Shown piece after piece: positions 1 through 7,838 of a stretch of DNA of 48,486 bases. The position numbers and the translations under genes are program-made. Source of the stretch: VRUE01 sp035997045 (lineage in GTDB: Bacteria > Actinomycetota > Thermoleophilia > Solirubrobacterales > 70-9); contig DASYIY010000023.1 of NCBI GenBank assembly GCA_035997045.1, positions 1 through 48,486 on the forward strand, in the 5' to 3' direction. The notes below the pieces were generated by a model that was given only the letters and a program-made list of their open reading frames with translations, made no database searches and was not told where the DNA came from. Within the stretch, counting starts at the first letter, position 1. Each line of letters starts with the position of its first letter.

Positions 1-1743
1 GAGCGACGCGGCCGGCGCTCGATCGTCGGCAACATCTACAAGGGCAAGGTCGACAACGTCCTGCCCGGCATGGAGGCCGCCTTCGTCGACATCGGCCTCG
101 AGCGCAACGGCTTCCTGCACGTCGACGAGATCGTCCTGCCCAACGGCGAACAGGCGCCGAGGCGCGGTCGCGGCACCGGCAAAGGCCGCCGCATCGACGA
201 GCTGATCAAACCCGGTCAGGAGATCCTCGTCCAGGTGGTCAAGGATCCGCTCAAGACCAAGGGCGCGCGGCTCTCGATGAACACCTCGATCGCCGGCCGC
301 TACCTGGTCTACGCAGCCCAGGGCAGCGGCGTCGGCGTCAGCCGCCGGCTGGCCGACTCCGAGCGCGATCGCCTGCGCAAGATGGTCGACCGCACCTACA
401 AAGGCCCGGGCGGGCTGATCGTCCGCACCGCCGCCCACGGGGCGAAAAAGGCCGACTTCGTGCGTGAGATCGGCTACCTGCACAAACTCAACGAGGTGCT
501 CGATCGTCGCACCGAGCTGACCGAGGCCCCGGACCTCGTCTTCCAGGAGGCCGATCTGCCGGTGCGGGTCCTGCGCGACGTCTTCCTCAGCGACTTCGAG
601 AAAGCGATCATCGACTCCCCGAAGCAGTTCGAACGCGTCACCAGCTTCTTCCAGCGCACCGCGCCGGAGCTGGTCGGCGGGGTCGAGCTCTACGAGGACA
701 AGAAGCCGCTCTTCGAGAAGTGGGGGATCGACAAGGAAATCCAGTCGACCCTGGGCCGTCGCGTCGACCTGTCCTCGGGCGGCTACCTGATCATCGACTA
801 CACCGAGGCGCTGACCGTGATCGACGTCAACAGCGGCAGCTTCACTGGCCGCGGCAAAGGCGGCCTCGAGGAGACGATCACCCGGGTCAACACCGAGGCT
901 GCCGACGAGGCCGTGCGGCAGCTGCGGCTGCGCGACATCGGCGGCATCATCGTCATCGACTTCATCGACATGGCGCGGGCCCGCAACCGCGACAAAGTGC
1001 TGAAAACGCTGCGCAAAGCGCTCGACACCGACAAGTCGAAGAGCTACGTGGTCGAGGTCTCGCCGCTGGGCCTGGTCGAGATGACGCGCCAGAACGTCAC
1101 CGACGGCGTGCGCGAGATCCTTACCGCTCCCTGCCCCACCTGCGAGGGGGAAGGCGTCGTGCTCTCGGCTGAGACGGTGGCGCTCGATGCGATGCGCCGC
1201 CTGCCCGACATCGCCACCGGCGCCAAGGATGCCGAGGCGCTGCTGATCCGGGTCCACCCGAAGGTGGCGGCGGAGCTGATCGATCCCGACAGCGGCCTGA
1301 CCCAGCTCGAGGCCGAGACCGGCAAGCAGTTCCACTTCGAAGGTGGCGACGCACTGCCGATCGCGACCTTCGATTTGATCGAGGCCGGCACCCGGGCGGA
1401 GATCGAGGAGCGAGCGCTGCCCTTCAAGGTCGGCGAGGAGGTTCTGGTCAAAATCGACGAGCCGCACATGTACAACGCCGACGACGCCGTCGCCCGCGTC
1501 GACTCCTACATCGTCAGCGTCACCGGTGGCGGTCGCTTCGTCGGCGAGCGCAAGCTGGTGCGGATCGAGCGGGTCGAGCGGGCCGCTGCGGTGGCCTCGC
1601 TGCCTGGGGTCGAGGCGACCAACGGGGCCGCAGGCGGCGAGGAGAACGGCTCCCAGCTAGAATCCTCGCCCTCGCGAAGTAGCCGTCGCGGCCGCAGGGG
1701 CGGTCGGGGCCGGTCAAGCTCAACCCAGAGCAAGGACGAATGA
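1..1743 (+). CDS. rng: Ribonuclease E/G (partial, 5' end outside window)
   Basis: Single-strand-specific endoribonuclease for rRNA and mRNA processing. The frame is open from base 1: the codons before the first internal ATG (base 70) encode the S1-domain start (VGNIYKGKV, then VLPGME), so the true start lies upstream of the window. The catalytic-domain signature IDVNSGSFTG is present, with the metal-binding Asp codon at 823-825, and IIVIDFIDMAR holds the second acidic pair at 958-969. The CPTC motif near 1135 matches the zinc-link that joins subunits. The C-terminus is an Arg/Gly/Ser-rich basic tail that probably binds RNA. The stop overlaps the rplU start (ATGA), so the two are translationally coupled; the rng-rplU-rpmA-obgE order is common in actinobacteria. 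Family assignment is secure; E versus G subtype is not resolved here. Confidence 0.95.
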   Translation, partial: ERRGRRSIVGNIYKGKVDNVLPGMEAAFVDIGLERNGFLHVDEIVLPNGEQAPRRGRGTGKGRRIDELIKPGQEILVQVVKDPLKTKGARLSMNTSIAGRYLVYAAQGSGVGVSRRLADSERDRLRKMVDRTYKGPGGLIVRTAAHGAKKADFVREIGYLHKLNEVLDRRTELTEAPDLVFQEADLPVRVLRDVFLSDFEKAIIDSPKQFERVTSFFQRTAPELVGGVELYEDKKPLFEKWGIDKEIQSTLGRRVDLSSGGYLIIDYTEALTVIDVNSGSFTGRGKGGLEETITRVNTEAADEAVRQLRLRDIGGIIVIDFIDMARARNRDKVLKTLRKALDTDKSKSYVVEVSPLGLVEMTRQNVTDGVREILTAPCPTCEGEGVVLSAETVALDAMRRLPDIATGAKDAEALLIRVHPKVAAELIDPDSGLTQLEAETGKQFHFEGGDALPIATFDLIEAGTRAEIEERALPFKVGEEVLVKIDEPHMYNADDAVARVDSYIVSVTGGGRFVGERKLVRIERVERAAAVASLPGVEATNGAAGGEENGSQLESSPSRSSRRGRRGGRGRSSSTQSKDE

Positions 1744-2270
1744 ACACGTACGCAGTCATAGAGAGCGGTGGCAAGCAGTACAAGGTCGAGAAGGGAACGT
1801 CCCTGCTCGTCGACCGGCTGAGCGCCAAAGAGGGCGATAAAGTCGCCCTGCGCCCGGTGATGTTCCGCGACACCGAGGTCGTCGCCGGGGCCAAGGAGCT
1901 GGAGAAGGTCAAGGTCGAGGCGACCGTGACCGAGCACCTGCGCGGCGAGAAGATCAAGGTCTTCAAATACAAGCCGAAGAAGGGCTACCGCCGGCGCGCC
2001 GGGCACCGCTCCGAGCTGACCAAGCTCGAGGTGACCGAGGTCAAACTGCTGACCCGGAAACCGGCGGCGGCGAAAAAAGAGGAGCCGGCCAAAGAGAAAC
2101 CGGCTGTTGAGAAACCCGCTGCGGAGAAAAAAGAGCCGGCGAAAAAACCCGCCGCTAAAAAACCGGCGGCGAGAAAAGCTCCCGCTAAAAAAGCCGCCGA
2201 CAAAAAACCGGCCGCCAAAGCTAAAAAAGCCAAACCAGCTGCTAAAAAGGATTCTGACGATGGCTCATAA
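1740..2270 (+). CDS. rplU: 50S ribosomal protein L21 with long Lys/Ala/Pro-rich C-terminal tail
   Basis: Large-subunit protein that binds 23S rRNA next to L20. Residues 1-103 are a complete L21 (start MNTYAVIESGGKQYKV; the RNA-binding KKGYRRRAGHRS segment; LTKLEVTEV). Ordinary L21 ends about here. Residues 104-176 form an extra histone-H1-like tail of KPAA, KKPA and AKK units. Lysine in the tail is almost always AAA, while the core mostly uses AAG, giving an A-rich stretch in a GC-rich genome. The start overlaps the rng stop by 4 nt, and the last 11 nt overlap rpmA. The tail also supplies the rpmA ribosome binding site. L21 identity is certain; the tail function (rRNA or nucleoid binding, or only mRNA A-richness) is unknown. 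Confidence 0.96.
   Translation: MNTYAVIESGGKQYKVEKGTSLLVDRLSAKEGDKVALRPVMFRDTEVVAGAKELEKVKVEATVTEHLRGEKIKVFKYKPKKGYRRRAGHRSELTKLEVTEVKLLTRKPAAAKKEEPAKEKPAVEKPAAEKKEPAKKPAAKKPAARKAPAKKAADKKPAAKAKKAKPAAKKDSDDGS
2246..2251 (+). promoter_or_regulatory. Ribosome binding site of rpmA inside rplU
   Basis: AAAGGA lies 8 nt before the rpmA ATG and is built from the last Lys-Lys-Asp codons of the rplU tail. It fixes the rpmA start at 2260 rather than an upstream in-frame start, whose translation would only be the other-frame shadow of the L21 tail. Confidence 0.7.
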
Positions 2271-2514
2271 GAAGGGACTCGGCTCAAGCCGCAACGGACG
2301 CGAATCAAACCCCAAGATGCTCGGGGTCAAGGTCTTCGCGGGCCAGCAAGTCAGCGGCGGCGAGATCATCGTGCGCCAGCGGGGGACGCGGTTCTGGCCT
2401 GGTGACGGAACCGGGCTCGGGCGGGATCACACGATCTTTGCCAAGCGGGCCGGGGTCGTCGAGTTCAAATCGGCTCGCAAGGGCCGGACGATTTCCGTTC
2501 TTCAGGACTCTTAG
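2260..2514 (+). CDS. rpmA: 50S ribosomal protein L27
   Basis: An 84-residue L27, of normal length, whose N-terminus reaches toward the peptidyl-transferase centre. It begins MAHKKGLGSSRNGRES and contains the typical QRGTRFWPGDG and GRDHTIFAKRAG segments. No N-terminal extension of the kind cleaved in Firmicutes is present. The gene overlaps rplU by 11 nt and uses an RBS located in the L21 tail, so L21 and L27 synthesis should be coupled. It is followed after 14 nt by a long palindrome. Confidence 0.97.
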   Translation: MAHKKGLGSSRNGRESNPKMLGVKVFAGQQVSGGEIIVRQRGTRFWPGDGTGLGRDHTIFAKRAGVVEFKSARKGRTISVLQDS

Positions 2515-2528
2515 GGCGTAAGCGGGGG

Positions 2529-2603
2529 GAGGGCCGAGCGCCCCTCCCCAAACGAGCGGCGGGAGCCGCTCTCGAGTGTTTGGGGAGAGGGCGCTCGGCC
2601 CTC
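2529..2603 (+). repeat. Long intergenic palindrome, copy 1 of 3
   Basis: The left arm (2529-2553, beginning GAGGGCCGAGCG) pairs with the right arm (2578-2603, ending CGCTCGGCCCTC) over about 25 bp with one bulged base. The apex holds an inner hairpin GAGCGGC-GGGA-GCCGCTC (2554-2571) followed by TCGAGT. The apex is shared with copies at 3952-4026 and 5871-5946, whereas the arms are not. It lies between rpmA and obgE. There is no good T-tract (TTCTC follows), so simple intrinsic termination is doubtful here. Confidence 0.85.
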
Positions 2604-2652
2604 TTCTCAGAATCCCTAGCCCTGAAGAACGCGGACTACTCTCCTTAAGCTC

Positions 2653-3951
2653 ATGTATGACCGCGCGAAGATTTGGGTTGAGGGTGGGGCCGGCGGGAAC
2701 GGTTGCATCAGCTTCCGGCGTGAGGCTCATGTGCCGCGAGGTGGGCCCGATGGCGGGGATGGTGGGCATGGCGGGGACGTTGTGCTGGTTTGCGATGCCT
2801 CGAAGCGCGATCTTGGCGCGCTGAAGGGGAGCAAGCACTTCAGGGGTGGTGGGGGGAAGCATGGGGAAGGGTCCAATCGGCAGGGGGGCAGGGGGGACGA
2901 ACGGGAGATCTTGGTTCCTGCGGGGACTCAGGCCGAAGCTGTCGATGGGAGCCAGGTCGATCTGGTTGAGGTCGGGCAGCGGGCGGTTGTTGCTCACGGC
3001 GGGCGCGGGGGGCACGGGAACAAGCGGTTCGCGACCTCCACGCGGCAGGCGCCTCGGTTTGCCGAGAACGGGACGTCTGGTGAGGAGGGGTGGATTGAGC
3101 TGCAGCTGAAGCTGCTCGCTGACGTTGGGCTGATCGGGTTGCCGAATGCGGGAAAGTCTTCGTTGCTGGGGCGGTTGACGCGGGCGGCGCCGAAGGTGGC
3201 TGACTATCCGTTCACGACTCTTTCGCCAGTGTTGGGAACGATCGAAGGCGAGGACCGGCAGGCGATCGTGGCGGACATTCCTGGCTTGATCGAAGGCGCC
3301 GCCGATGGAGCGGGGCTCGGGCACGAGTTCCTTGCCCACGTCGAGCGTTGCGCGATGCTCGTCCATCTGGTCGAGCTGGCGCCTCTGGAAGGCGAGCCGG
3401 TGGCGAATTACGAGGCGGTGCGGGAGGAGCTCTTGTCCTATGGGGCTGGGCTCGACCGGCTGCCGGAGCTGGTGCTGCTCTCGAAGCGCGACCTTCTCCC
3501 GCCTGACGATGTCGAGTCGGCGCTCGCCGAGTGGCGAGAGCGGCTTGGCGACGACGATGGCCTCGGTGTGCTCTCCGCGTCCTCGGCGACCGGTGAAGGG
3601 CTGGAGGAGCTGCGCGAACGGATTCTCTCGGCGCTGCCGGAGTTGCCCGGCATGGCCAGACCCGAGACGGGGCCGCAGCCGTCGGCCGAATTCGAGGTCG
3701 AGCACCGCGTCTACCGGCCTGCCGGGGAGGGCGGCTACTCGGTCGAGCGCGAGGACGACGGTGCCTACCGCGTCACCGGACGCGGCGTCGAGCTGCTCTT
3801 CGAGCGCCACGACGTCAAGAACGAAGAAGCGCTCGCCTATCTAGAGCAGCGGCTGAACGAGATCGGCGTCATCGCCGCCCTGCGCGCCGCCGGCTTCGAA
3901 CCCGGCAACGAGGTCCGCGTCGGCGAGCACGAGTTCGAGCTTTATCCGTGA
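2653..3951 (+). CDS. obgE: GTPase Obg
   Basis: Ribosome-associated GTPase acting in 50S assembly and stress control. The domains are the glycine-rich Obg fold (about 1-155), the G domain (about 156-335) and a C-terminal OCT domain (about 340-432). G1 is GLPNAGKSS (about 162-170), and G3 is DIPGLIEGA (about 208). The G4 motif reads SKRD (277-280) instead of the usual NKxD, while G5 (SASSATGEG) is present. ATG 2653 gives the canonical Obg start MYDRAKIWVEGG. The 5' half has noticeably more T- and G-ending codons than the 3' half, which looks like the rest of the chromosome. The stop codon directly abuts palindrome copy 2. Confidence 0.96.
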   Translation: MYDRAKIWVEGGAGGNGCISFRREAHVPRGGPDGGDGGHGGDVVLVCDASKRDLGALKGSKHFRGGGGKHGEGSNRQGGRGDEREILVPAGTQAEAVDGSQVDLVEVGQRAVVAHGGRGGHGNKRFATSTRQAPRFAENGTSGEEGWIELQLKLLADVGLIGLPNAGKSSLLGRLTRAAPKVADYPFTTLSPVLGTIEGEDRQAIVADIPGLIEGAADGAGLGHEFLAHVERCAMLVHLVELAPLEGEPVANYEAVREELLSYGAGLDRLPELVLLSKRDLLPPDDVESALAEWRERLGDDDGLGVLSASSATGEGLEELRERILSALPELPGMARPETGPQPSAEFEVEHRVYRPAGEGGYSVEREDDGAYRVTGRGVELLFERHDVKNEEALAYLEQRLNEIGVIAALRAAGFEPGNEVRVGEHEFELYP

Positions 3952-4026
3952 GAGGGACGGATGCCCCTCCCCAAAACGAGCAGGGGGAGCCGCTCTCGAG
4001 TGTTTCGAGAGGGGCATCCGTCCCTC
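3952..4026 (+). repeat. Long intergenic palindrome, copy 2 of 3 (terminator-like)
   Basis: The left arm 3952-3969 (GAGGGACGGATGCCCCTC) and right arm 4009-4026 are perfectly complementary over 18 bp. The apex is the family core, ACGAG..GGGAGCCGCTCTCGAGTGTTT, here with a mismatch in the inner stem. TTTT (4027-4030) follows, so this copy could terminate the obgE transcript. The left arm starts at the base after the obgE stop codon. Confidence 0.85.
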
Positions 4027-4100
4027 TTTTGTGGAGCTTTCAGCCGGTGACCGAGCGGACGGAATGCACGATTAGCCTTGTGTAGGCACCGGCGCCGCCT

Positions 4101-4693
4101 GCCGTAGAGCGGGCCGTTGTCGCCCATCTGGACGATCAGGGCGTCGATGTGGCCGCCACGGCGCTTCAGGTGCTGGGCCAGGTCGACGATTCGCTCGCCT
4201 GGCGGCCGACCTTGGCGTTCATCGAGAAGCGCGGGCCGAAGCGCGCCGCCAGCTTTTCCTTCGCCCCGATCATCACCGAGTCGCCGAAGGCGACGATCCG
4301 CAGCGGCTTGCCGTCATCAGGCATCGCTTTCCGTGGTGCAACGTTTTATCCGTGGTATCCCCGGACAGCGCGTTGCGGTAGGCGGCGGCTTTGACCGTCA
4401 CGTCGCCAGCGCCAGCGCCACCCCGATCAGCAGGCCGACCGAACTGGTCGAAGTAGGACTGGTGGCCGAGGGCGAAGTGCAAGTTGGCGACGTAGGCGAG
4501 CGAGGAGATCGCGTCGCCGCGAAGCGCCGTCATCCGCTCCGGCGGTACTCGCTGAGCGCAGCGAGGCGATCAGGTAGCCGCTGATCGTGAAGAAGACGTC
4601 GACGCCGAGAAAGCCGCCCGGCATCCAACCGACGCCGGCGTGGTAAAGGAAGACCGCGAGCACGGTGATCGCGCGCATCGCGTCGATGCCTGC
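4101..4693 (-). pseudogene. Acyltransferase-3/SGNH (OafA-type) pseudogene, heavily deleted
   Basis: The region between obgE and proB holds shattered pieces of one membrane O-acyltransferase, all on the minus strand and in family order. (a) About 4690-4559: MRAITVLAVFLYHAG, then GGFLGVDVFFTISGYLIAS, the conserved first part of acyltransferase-3. (b) About 4533-4432, another frame: ALRGDAISSLAYVANLHFAL then QSYFDQFGRP, a segment normally some 60 residues later. (c) About 4324-4196: RIVAFGDSVMIGAKEKLAARF and FSMNAKVGRQA, the SGNH-esterase-like C-terminal domain. (d) About 4190-4101, frameshifted again: VDLAQHLKRRGGHIDALIV then QMGDNGPLYG. Most membrane helices and hundreds of residues are missing, and a TGA lies just upstream of the first fragment. 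Intact relatives O-acylate cell-surface glycans. No function is expected here. Confidence 0.85.
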
Positions 4694-4786
4694 TCATTGC
4701 CTGATCTTCGGCAGTTTCACGGCCTGTGCTTGAGCGTAAACGCAGGTACTCGGCGCTGCCGGCAGCGGCTCATACACTTGGTGCCC

Positions 4787-5872
4787 ATGACCCTCGTCGT
4801 CAAGCTCGGTTCCTCGATCGTCGCCGCCGACGACGGCGACCTGCGCGCCGACGTCCTCGATTCGGTCTGCGAGCAGGTCGCGACACTTGAGCAACAGGGA
4901 GAGCGAGTGATCATGGTCACTTCTGGCGCGGTTGCGCGGGGGATGTGGATGAAGATGGACTCTCGTCCTCACGCAATAGACGAACTTCAGGCGGCGTCGG
5001 CGATCGGCCAGGGCAGCCTGTTCAGGGAGTACGAGGAGCGCCTCGCACGCCATGGCGTTATGGCTGCACAGGTGCTGCTTACCGCGGCTGACATCGCGAC
5101 TCGGACCAACTACCTCAATGCACGCCAGACGCTGGCTCAATTGATCGAATGGGGCGTTGTGCCGGTCGTAAACGAGAACGACACCACGGCAACGGATGAG
5201 ATCACCTTTGGCGACAACGACTTTCTCGCCGCTCAACTCGCGATCTTGCTCGAGGCGAAGTTGCTGGTGTTGCTCACCGATACCGACGGGTTGTACTTCG
5301 CTGACCCACGCATCAACCCCGAAGCTGAGCTGATCGACGAGATCAACCATCTCTCCGAGTTGGAGACCCTTGAGGTTGGCGATCGCACCTCGGCGTTCGG
5401 CTCGGGCGGCATGCGCAGCAAGGTTGCGGCCGCGTCGATGGCGAGCGAGGCGGGAATCGCCGCGGCGATTTGCAACGGAACGAGAGATCGAACGCTCATT
5501 GCCGCGGCGGCCGGCGACAGCATCGGAACGCGCTTTGCCGCCCAGCCGTCGAAAACGTCCAGTTTCAAGCTGTGGCTCAAGTACGCAAAGCCGTCGCGCG
5601 GCCGGCTTGCTGTCGATTCCGGCGCCGCCACGGTGTTGCGCAACAACGGGTCCAGCTTGCTTCCAGTCGGGATTGTCAAAGTCGACGGCGTATTCGCAGC
5701 CGGTGACGCCGTCGAGGTAGTCGCCGACGGCACGATTGTTGGAAAGGGGATCTCCGCCTATTCGTCGCAGGAGCTTGTGCGGGTCAAGGGCTTACAGAGC
5801 GAGAAGGTCCGTGAGTTGCTTCCCCATGCGGGCGAGGAGGTCATACATCGGGATCGCTTTGTGCTGGCCTGA
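4787..5872 (+). CDS. proB: Glutamate 5-kinase
   Basis: First step of proline synthesis: glutamate + ATP to glutamyl-5-phosphate. The 361 residues comprise an amino-acid-kinase domain (about 1-245; VVKLGSSIV, VTSGAVARGM, VVNENDTTATDE, SGGMRSKVAAA) and a C-terminal PUA domain (about 268-350), as in feedback-regulated bacterial enzymes. ATG 4787 was chosen because the family starts at LVVKLGSS; longer in-frame ORF upstream overlaps the pseudogene remnant. A -10-like TACACT (4773-4778) sits 8 nt before the ATG with no Shine-Dalgarno, suggesting a leaderless mRNA. GTG 4781 is an alternative start. Codon use is less strictly GC-ending than in the arg genes. The next gene is proA, separated by palindrome copy 3. 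Confidence 0.96.
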   Translation: MTLVVKLGSSIVAADDGDLRADVLDSVCEQVATLEQQGERVIMVTSGAVARGMWMKMDSRPHAIDELQAASAIGQGSLFREYEERLARHGVMAAQVLLTAADIATRTNYLNARQTLAQLIEWGVVPVVNENDTTATDEITFGDNDFLAAQLAILLEAKLLVLLTDTDGLYFADPRINPEAELIDEINHLSELETLEVGDRTSAFGSGGMRSKVAAASMASEAGIAAAICNGTRDRTLIAAAAGDSIGTRFAAQPSKTSSFKLWLKYAKPSRGRLAVDSGAATVLRNNGSSLLPVGIVKVDGVFAAGDAVEVVADGTIVGKGISAYSSQELVRVKGLQSEKVRELLPHAGEEVIHRDRFVLA

Positions 5873-5946
5873 AGGTCGAGTGACCTTTCTCAAAACACTC
5901 GGGAGCGGCTCCTGCCGCTCGTTTTGAGAAGGGTCACTCGACCTTC
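5871..5946 (+). repeat. Long intergenic palindrome, copy 3 of 3 (inverted core)
   Basis: The left arm 5871-5896 (GAAGGTCGAGTGACC...) pairs with the right arm 5921-5946 at 25 of 26 positions. The apex is the family core in reverse orientation; its reverse complement reads ACGAGCGGCAGGAGCCGCTC then CCGAGTGTTTT. The left arm begins inside the proB stop codon. The arms are unrelated in sequence to those of the other two copies, yet equally self-complementary. The copy ends 19 nt before the proA ATG. Confidence 0.85.
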
Positions 5947-5965
5947 GTAGCTACCCTTAGCGTTC

Positions 5966-7234
5966 ATGGCTGTCACGACTAGAACGGTGCCGGAGACATG
6001 CTTGGCTTCTCGGCGGGTTGCCCGGGAGCTTGGGAGTGCCTCAGCCACCGCCAAGAATGCGGCGCTTGAGGCGACTGCTCGGCTGCTGAGTGAGAGGTCG
6101 GCGGACATTCTCGAGGCGAATGCAGCCGACCTCGCCGATGAGCGGGCTGCAGGGTTGACCCAGGCGCTGCGGGACCGGCTGACGCTAACCGAGGAACGGA
6201 TCGCTGGGATGGCGGACGGCGTCCGAGCTGTTACCGCGCTTGAGGACCCGATCGGCGAGGAGCTCGAAAGCAAATCGTTGGAGAACGGGCTGAGCTTGCG
6301 GAAGCTGAGGGTGCCTCTGGGCGTCGTCGCTGTCGTTTACGAGGCGCGGCCCAATGTGACGATTGATTGTGCGGCGCTGACGATCAAGAGCGGTAACGCG
6401 ATTGTGTTGCGGGGGTCGCACTACGCAGAGCGGTCGAACGCTGCGTTGGCCGGTGTGGCTCGTGAGGCGCTCGCCGAGGCTGGGTTGCCAGAAGACGCTG
6501 TGCTGTTGCTGCCGGTTGGTGAAGGGCACGGCGATCTGGCGGAGTTGGCTACGCAGGATGGGGTGGTCGACCTGCTGATCCCTCGTGGCGGCGAGGGGCT
6601 GAAGAAGGCCTTGAAGGACGTTGCCACGGTGCCGGTGATCTACGCCGCCGCCGGTAACTGCCATGTCTACGTTCACTCGGATGCAGATTTGGAGATGGCG
6701 CGGCGGATCGCGGTCAACGCGAAGACGCAGCGGCCCGGCGTCTGCAATGCGGCCGAGACCTTGCTGGTCGACGCCGCGGTCGCCCCTGACTTCCTGCCGG
6801 AGGCGCTTGCCGCGCTGCACGAGGCCGGCGTCGAGCTGGTCGGCGACGAACGAGTCCGCGAGCTGGCAGGGGGCGTTGAGGTCGGGCCCGCATCCGCCGA
6901 CGATTGGGACACCGAGTACCTCGACCTGAAGCTGGCGGTTGCCGTTGTCGACTCGCTCGACGAGGCGATCGAGCACGTCAACGCCCACGGCACCGGCCAC
7001 TCCGAGGCGATCGTCAGCTCGTCCCAGAAGGCTTCGGAGCGCTTCATCGCCGCGGTCGACGCCGCCGTTGTCTACACCAACGCCTCGACCCGCTTCACCG
7101 ATGGCTTCGAGTTCGGCATGGGGGCCGAGATCGGCAACTCGACCCAGAAGCTGCACGCGCGCGGGCCGATCGGCTTGCGCGAGCTGACGACCTACAAGTA
7201 CGTCGTCCACGGCGACGGCCAAGTACGTGAGTAG
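5966..7234 (+). CDS. proA: Glutamate-5-semialdehyde dehydrogenase
   Basis: Second step of proline synthesis: NADPH reduction of glutamyl-5-phosphate to the semialdehyde. At 422 aa it has the usual length. Landmarks include VPLGVVAVVYEARPNVT, VLLLPVGEGH near 175, and the catalytic Cys at about residue 260 in RPGVCNAAET. ATG 5966 follows a -10-like TACCCT (5952-5957) by 8 nt with no Shine-Dalgarno, consistent with leaderless expression separate from proB. The first two thirds use many T-ending codons; from about 6700 the gene switches to the GC-ending style of its downstream neighbours. The stop overlaps the nadD GTG by 8 nt. Confidence 0.96.
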   Translation: MAVTTRTVPETCLASRRVARELGSASATAKNAALEATARLLSERSADILEANAADLADERAAGLTQALRDRLTLTEERIAGMADGVRAVTALEDPIGEELESKSLENGLSLRKLRVPLGVVAVVYEARPNVTIDCAALTIKSGNAIVLRGSHYAERSNAALAGVAREALAEAGLPEDAVLLLPVGEGHGDLAELATQDGVVDLLIPRGGEGLKKALKDVATVPVIYAAAGNCHVYVHSDADLEMARRIAVNAKTQRPGVCNAAETLLVDAAVAPDFLPEALAALHEAGVELVGDERVRELAGGVEVGPASADDWDTEYLDLKLAVAVVDSLDEAIEHVNAHGTGHSEAIVSSSQKASERFIAAVDAAVVYTNASTRFTDGFEFGMGAEIGNSTQKLHARGPIGLRELTTYKYVVHGDGQVRE

Positions 7235-7838
7235 CGCCTCCGCTGGCGGCATCGGCGTCCTCGGCTCGGCCTTCAACCCGCCGCACCTTGGCCACCTGGC
7301 GCTGGCCCAGGAGGCGCTCTGGCAGCTCGACCTCGACGAGGTGATCCTCGTCCCCACCGGTCAGGCCCCGCACAAGCGGATCGCCGACGACCCCGGTCGC
7401 GAGCTGCGCCTGGCGATGACGCGACTGGCGGCAGCCGACGACTCGCGCTTCTCGGTCTCCACCCTCGAGGTCGAGCGCGAGGGGCCGTCCTACACGTATG
7501 AGACCTTGGAGCTGCTTGCAAAAGACCGAGGCGACAGGGAGCTGGTGTTCGTGATGGGGGCGGACGCTGCCGTGGGCCTGGAGAGTTGGCGCGAGCCGCA
7601 GCGCGTTACCGAGCTGGCCCGCCTCGCCGTCGCCCGTCGCGCCGGCATTTCCGAGGCCGACGTCGCCGCCGTGTTGCGCAGCCTCGGTGCAGAGGGCCGG
7701 GCGACGATGCTGGAGATGCCGCAATTCGGCGTCTCCTCCTCGGCGGTGCGCGAGCGGGCAGCGGCTGGCCGGCCGCTGCGCTACCTCGTGCCCGAGCCGG
7801 TGGCCCGCTTCGTCGAAGAGAAGGGGATCTACACATGA
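7227..7838 (+). CDS. nadD: Nicotinate-nucleotide adenylyltransferase
   Basis: Transfers AMP to nicotinate mononucleotide in NAD synthesis. The nucleotidyltransferase signature is at residues 13-23 (GSAFNPPHLGH, the family GGTFDPxHxGH), and the second signature is VSSSAVRERAAAGRPLRYL near the C-terminus (the family ISSTxIR). At 203 aa the length is normal. The GTG start overlaps the proA stop by 8 nt, and the TGA stop overlaps the rsfS ATG (ATGA). The nadD-rsfS pair is a widely conserved neighbourhood, which supports both calls. Confidence 0.95.
   Translation: MSSASAGGIGVLGSAFNPPHLGHLALAQEALWQLDLDEVILVPTGQAPHKRIADDPGRELRLAMTRLAAADDSRFSVSTLEVEREGPSYTYETLELLAKDRGDRELVFVMGADAAVGLESWREPQRVTELARLAVARRAGISEADVAAVLRSLGAEGRATMLEMPQFGVSSSAVRERAAAGRPLRYLVPEPVARFVEEKGIYT

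Noticed and set aside
2107..2259. N-terminal extension of rpmA in frame with L27
   Set aside because: It is the other-frame reading of the L21 Lys/Ala tail; L27 has its canonical start and RBS at 2260.
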